In this document: positions 1 through 8,149 of the stretch, piece after piece
How positions within the stretch are numbered: position 1 is the stretch's first letter
Layout of the letters: each line of letters opens with the position of its first letter
Assembly: GCA_047631555.1 (NCBI GenBank)
Contig: JBLHZY010000001.1
Span: 620,001-684,000 of the forward strand
DNA from: JBLHZY01 sp047631555
Lineage (GTDB): Bacteria > Pseudomonadota > Alphaproteobacteria > Rhodobacterales > Rhodobacteraceae
Direction: 5' to 3'
Length of the DNA: 64,000 nucleotides
Made by a program: the position numbers and the translations under genes
The notes under the pieces: generated by a model
What the model saw: only the letters and a program-made list of their open reading frames with translations
What the model was told of the DNA's origin: nothing
Databases searched by the model: none

Positions 1-158
1 CCTCTGCGCCGCTCGCGTTGCTCAATGGGCTTACGGTGGGGTTTATCGGCAACGGCCCTGCGCAACTGCTCACTTCGGGCCTGCTCGCCTTGGGGTTTGC
101 CATCTTTCTAGGGGCGGGAATTCTCGCGACTGAATTTCCTGCAAAAAAGGCCAAGTAA
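1..158 (+). CDS. C-terminal end of an unidentified membrane protein (partial)
   Basis: An open frame enters from the left edge (codons in phase with position 3) and stops at the TAA at 156-158, which shares one base with the sufS start codon (TAATG). The visible 51 residues are rich in Leu, Gly and Ala, contain one likely membrane segment and end in a lysine-rich tail (PAKKAK), as in an inner-membrane protein with a cytoplasmic C-terminus. The overlap with sufS implies the same operon, probably a suf iron-sulfur cluster operon whose upstream genes lie outside the window. The family cannot be named from this fragment. Confidence 0.7.
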   Translation, partial: SAPLALLNGLTVGFIGNGPAQLLTSGLLALGFAIFLGAGILATEFPAKKAK

Positions 159-1378
159 TGCTTGATATCAATGCGATCCGCGCCGATTTCCCGATCTTGT
201 CACGCCAAGTGAACGGCAAACCGCTGACCTATCTTGATAACGGCGCTTCGGCGCAAAAGCCGCAGGTGGTGATTGATGCGATCAACACCGCCTATAGCCA
301 TGAATATGCTAATGTTCACAGGGGCTTACATTACCTTTCTAATGTATCTACCGACAAATACGAGGCCGTACGCGGCACGATTGCGCGCTTTCTAAATGCG
401 CCCTCTGAGGATCATATTGTGCTGAATTCCGGCACGACTGAGGGCATCAATATGGTCGCCTATTCTTGGGCGATGCCGCGGATGAAGGCGGGCGACGAAA
501 TCATCCTGAGCATCATGGAGCATCACGCCAATATCGTGCCATGGCATTTCCTGCGCGAGCGGATGGGCGTTGTGATCAAATGGGTCGATATTGAAGCCGA
601 TGGATCGCTTGATCCGCAGGCCGTTCTGGACGCCATCACACCCAAGACTAAACTGATCGCAATTACGCATTGTTCCAATGTGTTAGGAACCATAGTTGAT
701 GTAAAAACCATCACTAAGCGCGCGCATGAATTGGGTGTTCCTGTACTGGTTGACGGCTCGCAAGGGGCTGTGCACCAGCCCGTTGATGTCGCCGACATTG
801 GCTGCGATTTCTATGCGATCACCGGCCACAAGCTTTATGGCCCCTCGGGTTCTGGCGCGATTTATATTCGCCCCGAGCGTATGGCCGAGATGCGCCCGTT
901 TATGGGCGGCGGCGATATGATCCGCGAGGTTTCGCGCGATGCGGTTGTCTATAATGATCCGCCGATGATGTTTGAAGCGGGGACGCCGGGCATTGTGCAA
1001 ACCATCGGGTTTGGCGCAGCACTTGAATATCTTATGGGCGTCGGGATGGAGAATATCGCCGCCCACGAGGCGGATCTCTGCGCCTATGCAACGGGGCGTT
1101 TTGAAGGGCTCAACTGGGTCAATATTCAGGGCAAAGCGCCAAATAAGGCGGCGATTTTCTCGCTAACGCTGAACGGCGCGGCGCATGCGCATGATCTTTC
1201 GACCGTGCTTGATAAACGCGGCGTTGCAGTGCGCGCGGGCAGCCATTGCGCGATGCCTTTGATGGATCATCTTGGCCTCACCGCGACATGTCGCGCCTCA
1301 TTCGGGATGTATAACACGCGCCAAGAGGTCGACACATTGATCGATGCGCTTGAGCTTTGTCATGAGCTGTTTGCTTAA
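158..1378 (+). CDS. sufS: Cysteine desulfurase SufS
   Basis: This PLP-dependent class V aminotransferase-fold enzyme removes sulfur from L-cysteine as a persulfide and passes it to the SUF iron-sulfur cluster machinery in the cytoplasm. The protein has 406 residues, the usual SufS length. The PLP-binding lysine is K225 in the motif ITGHKLYGPSG, and the persulfide cysteine is C364 in RAGSHCAMP. The short spacing around C364 and the overall layout fit group II (SufS) rather than IscS. The ATG at 158 overlaps the stop of the preceding gene, so translation is probably coupled. The gene converges with a TetR gene and the two stop codons overlap. Confidence 0.96.
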   Translation: MLDINAIRADFPILSRQVNGKPLTYLDNGASAQKPQVVIDAINTAYSHEYANVHRGLHYLSNVSTDKYEAVRGTIARFLNAPSEDHIVLNSGTTEGINMVAYSWAMPRMKAGDEIILSIMEHHANIVPWHFLRERMGVVIKWVDIEADGSLDPQAVLDAITPKTKLIAITHCSNVLGTIVDVKTITKRAHELGVPVLVDGSQGAVHQPVDVADIGCDFYAITGHKLYGPSGSGAIYIRPERMAEMRPFMGGGDMIREVSRDAVVYNDPPMMFEAGTPGIVQTIGFGAALEYLMGVGMENIAAHEADLCAYATGRFEGLNWVNIQGKAPNKAAIFSLTLNGAAHAHDLSTVLDKRGVAVRAGSHCAMPLMDHLGLTATCRASFGMYNTRQEVDTLIDALELCHELFA

Positions 1379-1971
1379 GCGAGCCCCTCGGCGCGTAGCA
1401 GGGCATCCATGCTTTCGGCCATTAAATCAAAGGGTTGAACAGATCGCGCGGCGCGGGCGCGGGCAACGCAGCCTTCCAAGCCACTCAGAGCTGTGATCGC
1501 GATCCGCTCAGCGCTATCCGCAGGCAAGCCGCCCGCGATAAGCGCTTTGGCCAAGGCGCTATTTGCGCTGTGGTAAGCTTTGGCGATGGCGGCGCTTAGG
1601 GCGGGATCATTGGGCACCAATTCCTGCGCCATTACGGCCAAAAGCGCGCCTTGCTTCCATTCATTGGCCGCGACCCAAATGCCTGTGTCCTTATAAAGCC
1701 GCTGGATATGTTTGCGCGCGGGGATTTTGCGCGCGGCGGCCTCATCAAACTGAGCGGTGATTTCTTGCTCAAGCCACTCAATAACCGCAACCCCAAGCGC
1801 AGATTTCCCGCCCGGAAAATGATGATACAGCGAACCTTTGGGCGCTTTTGCTTTGGTCAAAATCTCAGCCAGACCAACCGCGTGATACCCACGACTTTGA
1901 AACAATTCCAGCCCTGCGCGGATCAAGCGCTCGCGGGTTGGTTTTTGATCTGGGGCAGGGGTTTGGCTCAT
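1375..1971 (-). CDS. TetR-family repressor (LmrA/YxaF-like)
   Basis: This 198-residue protein has an N-terminal TetR helix-turn-helix at about residues 28-60 (TKAKAPKGSLYHHFPGGK). The C-terminal ligand-binding half resembles the LmrA/YxaF subgroup in its GALLAVMAQE and LSGLEGCVARARA stretches. The ATG overlaps the stop of the upstream thioesterase gene by 4 bases (ATGA), so the two are co-transcribed and probably translationally coupled. A palindrome of the TAGAC-N6-GTCTA type lies just before the thioesterase start, which fits autorepression of the pair. The inducer is unknown. The stop overlaps the sufS stop in convergent orientation, with no terminator between them. Confidence 0.88.
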   Translation of the reverse strand: MSQTPAPDQKPTRERLIRAGLELFQSRGYHAVGLAEILTKAKAPKGSLYHHFPGGKSALGVAVIEWLEQEITAQFDEAAARKIPARKHIQRLYKDTGIWVAANEWKQGALLAVMAQELVPNDPALSAAIAKAYHSANSALAKALIAGGLPADSAERIAITALSGLEGCVARARAARSVQPFDLMAESMDALLRAEGLA

Positions 1972-2402
1972 GATCTGTCTTCAAGAATGGCGATGGAGGC
2001 AATGGCATGGGCGCAGTGAACCGGCGCTTTGCCCTCAGATTCGGCATAGAGATCGGCTTGGGTCGTCACCAGCCGTTTGCCCGCGCGAATGGCGCGCCCT
2101 TTAACCCGCACAATCGTGCCGCGCGCCGGGGCAAGATAATGCACCGTGACGTTTGAGGTTACGACATCCATGTTGGTGGCCGATGCGCCGGCCCATGCGC
2201 AGGCATTATCCGCGAGCGTGGCCAAAATTCCGCCGTGAACAAAGCCATGATGTTGGGTCATGTCTTCGCGCACGGTGATCATGAATTCGATTTCACCTTT
2301 GGCATAGGAAATCGGTGTGGGTTTGAGCCAGCCGCTAAACCCTTGAGTTCGCACATTTTCATGCAAGAACTTTCGCATTTCTTCATCGGTATATTTTGGC
2401 AC
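1968..2402 (-). CDS. PaaI-family hotdog thioesterase
   Basis: This 144-residue single-domain hotdog protein probably hydrolyses an acyl- or aryl-CoA thioester in the cytoplasm. The diagnostic helix motif HGGILATLAD lies near residue 58, followed by the long strands typical of the fold. It starts with GTG at 2400-2402 and is the first gene of a two-gene operon with a TetR regulator. A palindromic operator candidate lies about 20 bases upstream of the start. The regulator subgroup and this enzyme suggest a response to a toxic acyl or aromatic compound, but the substrate cannot be read from the sequence. Confidence 0.85.
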   Translation of the reverse strand: MPKYTDEEMRKFLHENVRTQGFSGWLKPTPISYAKGEIEFMITVREDMTQHHGFVHGGILATLADNACAWAGASATNMDVVTSNVTVHYLAPARGTIVRVKGRAIRAGKRLVTTQADLYAESEGKAPVHCAHAIASIAILEDRS

Positions 2403-2422
2403 TAGGTATCCCCTCGACTCAC

Positions 2423-2438
2423 TAGACTGATTGGTCTA
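2423..2438 (-). promoter_or_regulatory. Probable TetR operator of the thioesterase-TetR operon
   Basis: The sequence TAGACTGATTGGTCTA has perfect 5-base inverted arms (TAGAC/GTCTA) around a 6-base centre. It lies 20 bases upstream of the GTG start of the thioesterase gene, where a repressor would cover the promoter. LmrA/YxaF-type TetR proteins are known to bind palindromes with TAGAC/GTCTA arms, and the regulator encoded in this operon has that type of C-terminal half. Binding is inferred. Confidence 0.6.
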
Positions 2439-2530
2439 ATTCTTGCGTTGGAGGTGAAGCCTGTCAAGCCGCGTTCTGGCCGCAAACCCATTGCAGCGCG
2501 TTTTCCTTTGCCCTATAGAAAGGGCCAAAT

Positions 2531-2607
<77 letters not shown>

Positions 2608-2609
2608 AA

Positions 2610-2775
2610 GGCTTTTCTTCGAAAAGCCGAATACCTCAGCCAAAATCGCGCCCCTCTAGCGGCAGGTGTTTTCCTGAAAACACCGAGAGCCAAGGGCTTT
2701 TCTTTAAAAAGCCTACGACATCCCACCAATTGGATCATTCGAGCGGCAGGTGTTTTTCTTAAAACACCGAGAGCC
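2610..2775. repeat. Array of four hairpin repeats (two types alternating) behind tRNA-Arg
   Basis: Two short hairpin elements alternate. Type B has arms GGCTTTT/AAAAGCC and occurs at 2610-2628 and 2695-2713. Type A occurs at 2658-2691 and 2742-2775; it has arms GGTGTTTT/AAAACACC flanked by conserved AGCGGCA and GAGAGCC. Each B-A pair repeats with a period of about 84-85 bases. The spacers between B and A differ between the two periods, while the stems are kept, including a changed base near the loop. The first hairpin could terminate the tRNA transcript, although no long T-run follows it. This looks like a dispersed intergenic repeat family rather than coding DNA. Confidence 0.75.
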
Positions 2776-2843
2776 CGCGCATGGCTCAATTGCTTGCCCC
2801 AACTTCTGAGTGACACATCCTCAACAGCACCCCCCAAAAGAAA

Positions 2844-2868
2844 AAGCCGCGCGAGATCCGCACGGCTT
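2844..2868 (-). terminator. Terminator of the DUF882 gene
   Basis: An imperfect hairpin with outer arms AAGCCG/CGGCTT lies 31 bases past the stop codon of the minus-strand DUF882 gene. On that strand it is followed by a T-run (the A-rich stretch 2837-2845 on the plus strand). Confidence 0.6.
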
Positions 2869-2898
2869 CAAAATTCAGTCAGGCATTCAGGCGAAAGA

Positions 2899-3468
2899 CT
2901 AGCCGTTCCATGTCCGAACGGGGCCGCAATCCATATGTACGAAATTCGAGCCGCGATATTTGCCAACGCCGCCAGAGGCACAGGCCGCCGCCGCTTTGGC
3001 CATTTGGCCGATGGAGCGCGAATTGAGCCGCAGATCAGCCGCTTGGCCTTTAATATGCAGTGAGTTTTTCGCCACACCGCGCGAGCGCGAGCGCAACATC
3101 GCATTGGTTTGTGGGCTGCGATAGCCGGACAAAAGCATGTAGGGCTCGGTTGTATCCATCAGCGCCAAAGAGGCGGCCATGATATCAACGGTGCGCGCAT
3201 CCATGGATTTGGTGCCATCTGTGCGCCAATCGCGCATGAAGTAATTGATCTCTTTGAGGGCGTCTTTGATGTAGCTGCCTTCGATCCAATAAATGGTATC
3301 GATGCTTTCGCCCGTGCGTCCGGAATACATCCGAATGCGGCGAATATCACCGCCGCCGCGCAGAAAACCCGCTGCTTTGGAGTACGTTGGCGCCGCGATC
3401 AAGGTTGTCGCTGCGAATGCGCCAAGCAAAGTCCGGCGTGTTAAGCCTGAAGATCTCTGATCCGTCAT
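2899..3468 (-). CDS. MepK/YcbK-like murein endopeptidase (DUF882), Tat-exported
   Basis: This 189-residue protein has a twin-arginine signal at its N-terminus (LTRRTLLGAF, residues 9-18) and is probably exported folded to the periplasm. The mature part is an M15/DUF882 domain. Its SGYRSP motif is at residues 114-119 and the metal ligands H138, D145 (HIKGQAAD) and H178 (FVHMD) are all present. E. coli MepK (YcbK) of this family cuts peptidoglycan, including the 3-3 cross-links made by L,D-transpeptidases. The divergent neighbour here is a YcbB-type L,D-transpeptidase, a pairing also seen in E. coli, which supports a role in remodelling 3-3 cross-links. Catalytic activity is inferred. Confidence 0.87.
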   Translation of the reverse strand: MTDQRSSGLTRRTLLGAFAATTLIAAPTYSKAAGFLRGGGDIRRIRMYSGRTGESIDTIYWIEGSYIKDALKEINYFMRDWRTDGTKSMDARTVDIMAASLALMDTTEPYMLLSGYRSPQTNAMLRSRSRGVAKNSLHIKGQAADLRLNSRSIGQMAKAAAACASGGVGKYRGSNFVHMDCGPVRTWNG

Positions 3469-3798
3469 ATCTCTGCGTGTGTCCCGCTACCTGTTGCCAA
3501 TTAGATGGCTTTGCCTGCTACTCACCCCCCGGTGCGTACCGTCTTATGGCACATATCGATTCGTCGACCAAGCCCTGAACACATGTCCTTTCCTCGTTTG
3601 ACTGCTCTTAGGCGAAATATTGCGCAAATGTGGTTAGGGTGAGGTTAACCAAGATCGTTTTGATGATAACTATCCAAATTGTGATCGCAAAACCGGGCCA
3701 TAAGCGGAAATTTGCGCGGTATGTTAAGTTTTTCCCCTGCAATCTTGCGACTGGCTACGCTAGGTTAAGAAAAATAATTGTAGACGTATGAGGGTCCT
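3469..3798. other. Divergent promoter region between DUF882 and L,D-transpeptidase genes
   Basis: This 330-base gap separates two divergently transcribed cell-wall genes, so it must hold a promoter for each. It is richer in A and T than the flanking genes, especially 3590-3790, and contains GGTTAACC at 3640-3647 and another GTTAAG near 3766. No coding sequence, RNA gene or convincing operator was found. Confidence 0.5.
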
Positions 3799-5412
3799 AT
3801 GACATCGACAGTGCTAGTCCGCAGCAAGTTCGCGGCAGTTTTCGCTTTATTTGGGGTTATTGCCCTCTCTCTCATCAGCACGCCCGCCACGGCGCAAGTG
3901 ACCGCTTTCATGCAGTCGGTTGCCTCTGCGGCCTCAAACGACAAAGCGCTCTCGGCGTTTTATAAGGCCAACGGCTATCAGCCGATCTGGACCGGCAATT
4001 CGGGCCGCGATCGTTCGCGCCGCCAAGCGCTGCTGCGGGCCATTCAATCGGCCGATGATCACGGGCTTCCGGCCAAATCCTATGACACCGAATTTCTGCG
4101 CGCCAATCTGCGCCAGGTTCAATCCGAGCGCGACTTGGGCAAGGTTGAGGTCGAACTCAGCCGCCTGTTCCTGCGCTATGCGACCGATATTCAAACCGGC
4201 GTTTTGACCCCGCGCAAAGTTGATAGCGGCCTTGTGCGCGCTGTCCCATACCGCGACCGCGCAACGACATTGGCCAATTTCGCCAAATCAACGCCAGCGG
4301 CCTTTTTGCGCCAACTTGCACCAACAACGCCCGAATATACCCGCCTGATGAAGGGCAAAATGACCCTTGAGAAAACATTGGCGCGCGGCGGCTGGGGCCC
4401 ACAGGTTCCCGGCAAAACGCTCAAGCCCGGCGCCACGGGCCCGGCCGTTGTTGCCCTGCGCAATCGCCTGATCGCCATGGGCATCATGCGCCGCTCGGCC
4501 ACGCAAACCTATGACGCTTCTGTCCAACAAGCCGTCCAACAATTTCAGCTGCGTCACGGGCTCAACCCTGATGGCGTTGTTGGCGAAGGCACGATGACAG
4601 AGGTCAATGTTGGCCCCGAAAAACGCCTCGCTTCTGTGCTGGTCGCTATGGAGCGCGAGCGCTGGAACAACCAGCCGCTCGGCAAGCGCCACGTCTGGGT
4701 TAACCTCACCGATTTCAGCGCCAAGATCATCGACAACGACAAAGTGACATTCGAGACCCGCTCAGTTGTGGGCGCCAATCGAGAAGACCGCCGCTCGCCC
4801 GAATTCTCCGATGTGATGGAGCATATGGTGATCAATCCGTCTTGGAATGTTCCGCGCTCGATCACCGTCAAAGAATATCTGCCGCTGATGAAAAAGAACC
4901 CAAATGCAGCCGGCCATCTGAAAATCCTCGACAGCCGCGGGCGCACTGTGCCGCGCTCTTCGATCAACTTTGGCGCCTATACTGAAAAGACCTTTCCCTT
5001 CGCGATGAAACAGCCGCCTTCGGATGGCAATGCGCTTGGTCTGGTGAAATTCATGTTCCCGAACAAATACAACATTTACCTGCATGACACGCCGGCCAAA
5101 TCACTGTTTGGCCGGGAATCGCGGGCCTTTTCGCATGGCTGTATCCGCCTGCATCAGCCCTTTGATTTCGCCTATGCTTTGCTGGCCAAACAAAGCCGCG
5201 ATCCAAAAGCCCTGTTTCAGTCTCACCTAAGAACAGGCTCTGAAAGCGTCGTTGCATTGGATGAACCTGTGCCTGTGCATATCGATTATCGTACAGCCAT
5301 GGGCCTTCCCAAGGGCGGGCTTGAATACCGCCGCGACGTTTATGGCCGCGATGCGCGAATTTTCTCAGCTTTGCAAAAGGCCGGGGTGGTGCTGCGCGCT
5401 GTAGATAGTTAA
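3799..5412 (+). CDS. L,D-transpeptidase of the YcbB type
   Basis: This 537-residue periplasmic enzyme makes 3-3 peptidoglycan cross-links or attaches proteins to the wall. Residues 1-32 form a Sec signal peptide ending TPATA. An N-terminal scaffold region follows, then a peptidoglycan-binding domain at about 208-270 (LKPGATGPAVVALRNRL, FQLRHGLNPDG), then the YkuD catalytic domain. The catalytic motif SHGCIRL has its cysteine at C448. This order and the length match the YcbB (LdtD) class rather than short Ldt enzymes. It is transcribed away from a MepK-like endopeptidase, giving a synthesis-hydrolysis pair. The lpxD gene follows after 50 bases. Confidence 0.92.
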   Translation: MTSTVLVRSKFAAVFALFGVIALSLISTPATAQVTAFMQSVASAASNDKALSAFYKANGYQPIWTGNSGRDRSRRQALLRAIQSADDHGLPAKSYDTEFLRANLRQVQSERDLGKVEVELSRLFLRYATDIQTGVLTPRKVDSGLVRAVPYRDRATTLANFAKSTPAAFLRQLAPTTPEYTRLMKGKMTLEKTLARGGWGPQVPGKTLKPGATGPAVVALRNRLIAMGIMRRSATQTYDASVQQAVQQFQLRHGLNPDGVVGEGTMTEVNVGPEKRLASVLVAMERERWNNQPLGKRHVWVNLTDFSAKIIDNDKVTFETRSVVGANREDRRSPEFSDVMEHMVINPSWNVPRSITVKEYLPLMKKNPNAAGHLKILDSRGRTVPRSSINFGAYTEKTFPFAMKQPPSDGNALGLVKFMFPNKYNIYLHDTPAKSLFGRESRAFSHGCIRLHQPFDFAYALLAKQSRDPKALFQSHLRTGSESVVALDEPVPVHIDYRTAMGLPKGGLEYRRDVYGRDARIFSALQKAGVVLRAVDS

Positions 5413-5462
5413 GTCTTTCTCCAAAGAGGTGCGCAGCGCGCGCGCCTCATTGGGAGAGCACT

Positions 5463-6557
5463 ATGTCCTATACAATCGCACAAATCGCTCAGGCGCTTGG
5501 CCTTGAAGCTGCGGGCAATCTTGATCTGATCATTGAAGGGGCGGCCGAGCCCCATGACGCAAGCGCAAGCGATCTCGCCCTTGCGATGGATCCAAAATAT
5601 GCAGGCGGTCTGGCCAAAGGCGGCGCAAAAGCCGCGCTGCTTTGGGCCGGGGCCGATTGGGCCGAATTGGGGCTGGAAGCGGCGCTCTTTACGGCGCGCG
5701 CCCGAGTCTCAATGGCCGGGCTGACCGCGCTTTTGGACAAGGGCCCGACAATCGCGCCGGGCATTCACTCAAGCGCAATCGTTGATCCATCCGCACAGAT
5801 CGGTGAAGGCGCGGCCATTGGCCCCTTTGTCGTGATCGAGGCAAATGTGCGCATTGGCGCGCGCGCCCGGATTGCAGCCCACAGCTCGATTGCTGAGGGC
5901 GCGCATATCGGCGATGATCTGCTGCTTTACGCAGGCGCGCGCATCGGCGGGCATCTGACCATTGGCGATCGCTTCATCGGCCAGCCGTCCTGCGTTATTG
6001 GCGCGGATGGACTGGCCTTCTCCACGGTCGAGAAAAACGCCGTTGAAAGCGCGCGCGAAACCTTGGGCGAGGCCGCCGCGCCTGCAAAGGCCCAAAGCTG
6101 GCAGCGCATCCATTCGCTTGGCACGGTGATCATTGGCGATGATGTTGAGCTTGGCGCGAACTCTTGCATTGATCGCGGCACCATCCGCGCAACCCGGGTC
6201 GGCAACGGCACCAAAATCGATAACCTCGTGCATATCGCCCATAACGTTGAGGTCGGCTCTGATTGCCTGTTTGCCGCTCTGGTTGGCATCGCGGGCAGCA
6301 CCAAAGTCGGCAATAATGTAATCTTTGGCGGCCAGGTTGGCGTCAGCGATAATATCACCATTGGCGACAATGTCGTTGCCGGCGGCGGAACCAAGATCCT
6401 CTCCAAAGTGCCTGCGGGCCGGGTCGTTCTTGGCTATCCCGCGGTCAAGATGGAGACCCACATGGATATGTACAAAGCCCTGCGCCGCTTGCCTCGCATG
6501 GCAGGCGAATTCGCCGAGCTTCAAAAACTTGTTTCAAAGCTGGATGATAAGGCTTAA
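5463..6557 (+). CDS. lpxD: UDP-3-O-acylglucosamine N-acyltransferase LpxD
   Basis: LpxD adds the second 3-hydroxyacyl chain, from acyl-ACP, to UDP-3-O-acylglucosamine in lipid A synthesis. The 364-residue protein has the N-terminal LpxD domain (about 1-95) and then a long left-handed beta-helix of hexapeptide repeats (IGEGAAIGPFVVIEANV onwards), with the catalytic-histidine region HIAHNVEVG near residue 257. The gene lies far from the fabZ-lpxA-lpxI-lpxB cluster at 38-41 kb, where many proteobacteria keep lpxD. It is followed closely by an ACP and a ketosynthase gene, which may supply its acyl donor. The RBS GGGAGAG just precedes the ATG. Confidence 0.95.
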   Translation: MSYTIAQIAQALGLEAAGNLDLIIEGAAEPHDASASDLALAMDPKYAGGLAKGGAKAALLWAGADWAELGLEAALFTARARVSMAGLTALLDKGPTIAPGIHSSAIVDPSAQIGEGAAIGPFVVIEANVRIGARARIAAHSSIAEGAHIGDDLLLYAGARIGGHLTIGDRFIGQPSCVIGADGLAFSTVEKNAVESARETLGEAAAPAKAQSWQRIHSLGTVIIGDDVELGANSCIDRGTIRATRVGNGTKIDNLVHIAHNVEVGSDCLFAALVGIAGSTKVGNNVIFGGQVGVSDNITIGDNVVAGGGTKILSKVPAGRVVLGYPAVKMETHMDMYKALRRLPRMAGEFAELQKLVSKLDDKA

Positions 6558-6587
6558 ATCTGCATCCAAACGAGAGGGGATTTTGCT

Positions 6588-6854
6588 ATGAGCGATAGCG
6601 TAAAGACCAAAATTTTTGAAATCATCGCCGAACAGGCGGTGTTGAATGTTTCAGACCTGTCGCTGGAGCAAAGGTTAGAGGATATCGGCATCGATAGTCT
6701 CGGGCTGGTCGAGAGCATCTTCTCGATCGAAGAGGCCTTCGATATCACCGTGCCCTTCAATGCCAACGACCCGGTGCAAAGCGAATTTGATATCTCAACA
6801 TTGGCCTCCATTGTTGCGGCCGTTGAAAAACTGGTCGCAGATCAGGCCGCATGA
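6588..6854 (+). CDS. Acyl carrier protein, specialised
   Basis: This 88-residue acidic acyl carrier protein has the phosphopantetheine site at S37 in GIDSLGLVES. It diverges from housekeeping AcpP, which normally has DSLD..E.VM at this place, and has a longer C-terminal part (FDISTLASIVAAVEKL). It sits between lpxD and a FabF-like ketosynthase and overlaps the latter by 4 bases (ATGA). By position it may carry a long or hydroxylated acyl chain for lipid A, in the way rhizobial AcpXL does, but the sequence does not prove this. Another specialised lipid is possible. Confidence 0.88.
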   Translation: MSDSVKTKIFEIIAEQAVLNVSDLSLEQRLEDIGIDSLGLVESIFSIEEAFDITVPFNANDPVQSEFDISTLASIVAAVEKLVADQAA

Positions 6855-8062
6855 AACGGGTTGTGATCACCGGGGCAGGCACGGTTAATGCGCTTGGGCT
6901 CAACGCGGCTGCCACCTATGAAGCCATGGCTGAGGGGCGCTGCGGCATTTCTGATCTGGCCTTTCGCGATGTTGAGCGGCTCTCGATCCGCATTGGCGGG
7001 CAGGTCCACGATTGGGATACCGAGACGCATTTCAATCGCCAACAGATCGCGCTCTATGATCGGGTGACGCAATTTACCCTGATCGCTGCCGCCGAAGCGC
7101 TTGCTCAGGCAGGGCTGAAGTTTGATGGCGAATTGGCAGAAACCTCGGGCGTTGTGCTGGGAACAGCGGGCGGCGGGGTCAATACATGGGACGAAAACTA
7201 CCGCGCCGTCTACGAAGAGGGCAAAAACCGCGTCCATCCCTTTGTTGTGCCCAAATTGATGAACAACGCGGCCTGTAGCCATGTCTCGATGGAGTACAAT
7301 CTCAAAGGGCCAAGCTTTACCGTGGCAACCGCCTGCGCCTCCTCAAATCATGCCATGGGCCAAGCGTTTAATATGATCCGCTGCGGCATGTCGCGCGCGA
7401 TGGTCACCGGCGGCTCTGAATCGATGCTCTGCTTTGGTGGGGTGAAGGCTTGGGAAGGGCTGCGCGTGATGTCCAAAGATGCCTGCCGCCCGTTTTCAAT
7501 GAACCGCAATGGCATGGTGCAGGGCGAGGGTGCGGCGATCTTTGTCTTTGAGGAATACGAACACGCAAAGGCGCGCGGCGCAGAAATTCTCGCCGAAGTG
7601 ATCGGCTTTGCCATGACGTCAGACGCCTCCGATATCGTGATGCCCTCCAAACAGGGGGCGGCGCGCGCGATCTCTGGCGCGATGCGCGACGCAAAAATCA
7701 ATCCTGCTGAAGTCGGCTATATCAACGCCCACGGAACAGGCACGGCCGCGAATGACAAAACCGAATGCGCCGCCGTGGCAGATGCGCTTGGCCATCACGC
7801 CGATAAGCTGATGATGTCCTCGACCAAATCCATGCACGGCCATCTGATCGGCGGCACCGGCGCGGTCGAATTATTGGCCTGCATAATGGCGCTGCGCGAC
7901 GGGGTGATCGCGCCCACAATCGGCTATGAAGAGCCTGATCCCGAATGCGCTTTGGACATTGTGCCCAACGTGGCGCGCGATGCAAATGTCGATGTGGTCT
8001 TGAGCAATGCCTTTGCTTTTGGCGGGCTCAATGCGGTTCTAGCGCTGCGCAAAGTCGCATAA
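6851..8062 (+). CDS. Beta-ketoacyl-ACP synthase, FabF-like
   Basis: This 403-residue condensing enzyme extends an acyl chain with malonyl-ACP in the cytoplasm. The thiolase-fold triad is complete: C162 (VATACASSNHA), H294 (NAHGTGTAANDKTE) and H331 (MHGHLIGGTGAVE). Its ATG overlaps the stop of the dedicated ACP gene, so the two proteins are probably made together and work as partners. As the third gene after lpxD it is more likely a pathway-specific ketosynthase than the housekeeping FabF, which usually sits with acpP and fabG. A bidirectional terminator follows. Confidence 0.9.
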   Translation: MKRVVITGAGTVNALGLNAAATYEAMAEGRCGISDLAFRDVERLSIRIGGQVHDWDTETHFNRQQIALYDRVTQFTLIAAAEALAQAGLKFDGELAETSGVVLGTAGGGVNTWDENYRAVYEEGKNRVHPFVVPKLMNNAACSHVSMEYNLKGPSFTVATACASSNHAMGQAFNMIRCGMSRAMVTGGSESMLCFGGVKAWEGLRVMSKDACRPFSMNRNGMVQGEGAAIFVFEEYEHAKARGAEILAEVIGFAMTSDASDIVMPSKQGAARAISGAMRDAKINPAEVGYINAHGTGTAANDKTECAAVADALGHHADKLMMSSTKSMHGHLIGGTGAVELLACIMALRDGVIAPTIGYEEPDPECALDIVPNVARDANVDVVLSNAFAFGGLNAVLALRKVA

Positions 8063-8093
8063 AGAACGCGCCGCAACGCACTGTAAATAAACA

Positions 8094-8126
8094 AAAACGC
8101 CGCGCAAAAAAACTGCGCGGCGTTTT
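8094..8126. terminator. Bidirectional terminator between the ketosynthase and IalB genes
   Basis: A perfect 13-base stem (AAAACGCCGCGCA at 8094-8106, TGCGCGGCGTTTT at 8114-8126) with a 7-base loop lies between two convergent genes. A/T runs at both edges of the stem suit termination in either direction. Confidence 0.9.
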
Positions 8127-8149
8127 GATGTCTCATAAAGGGGCTGTTC

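Noticed and set aside
2610..2775. Hairpin array considered as a CRISPR
   Set aside because: Only two units of each type, palindromic repeats of unequal length and no spacers of constant size.
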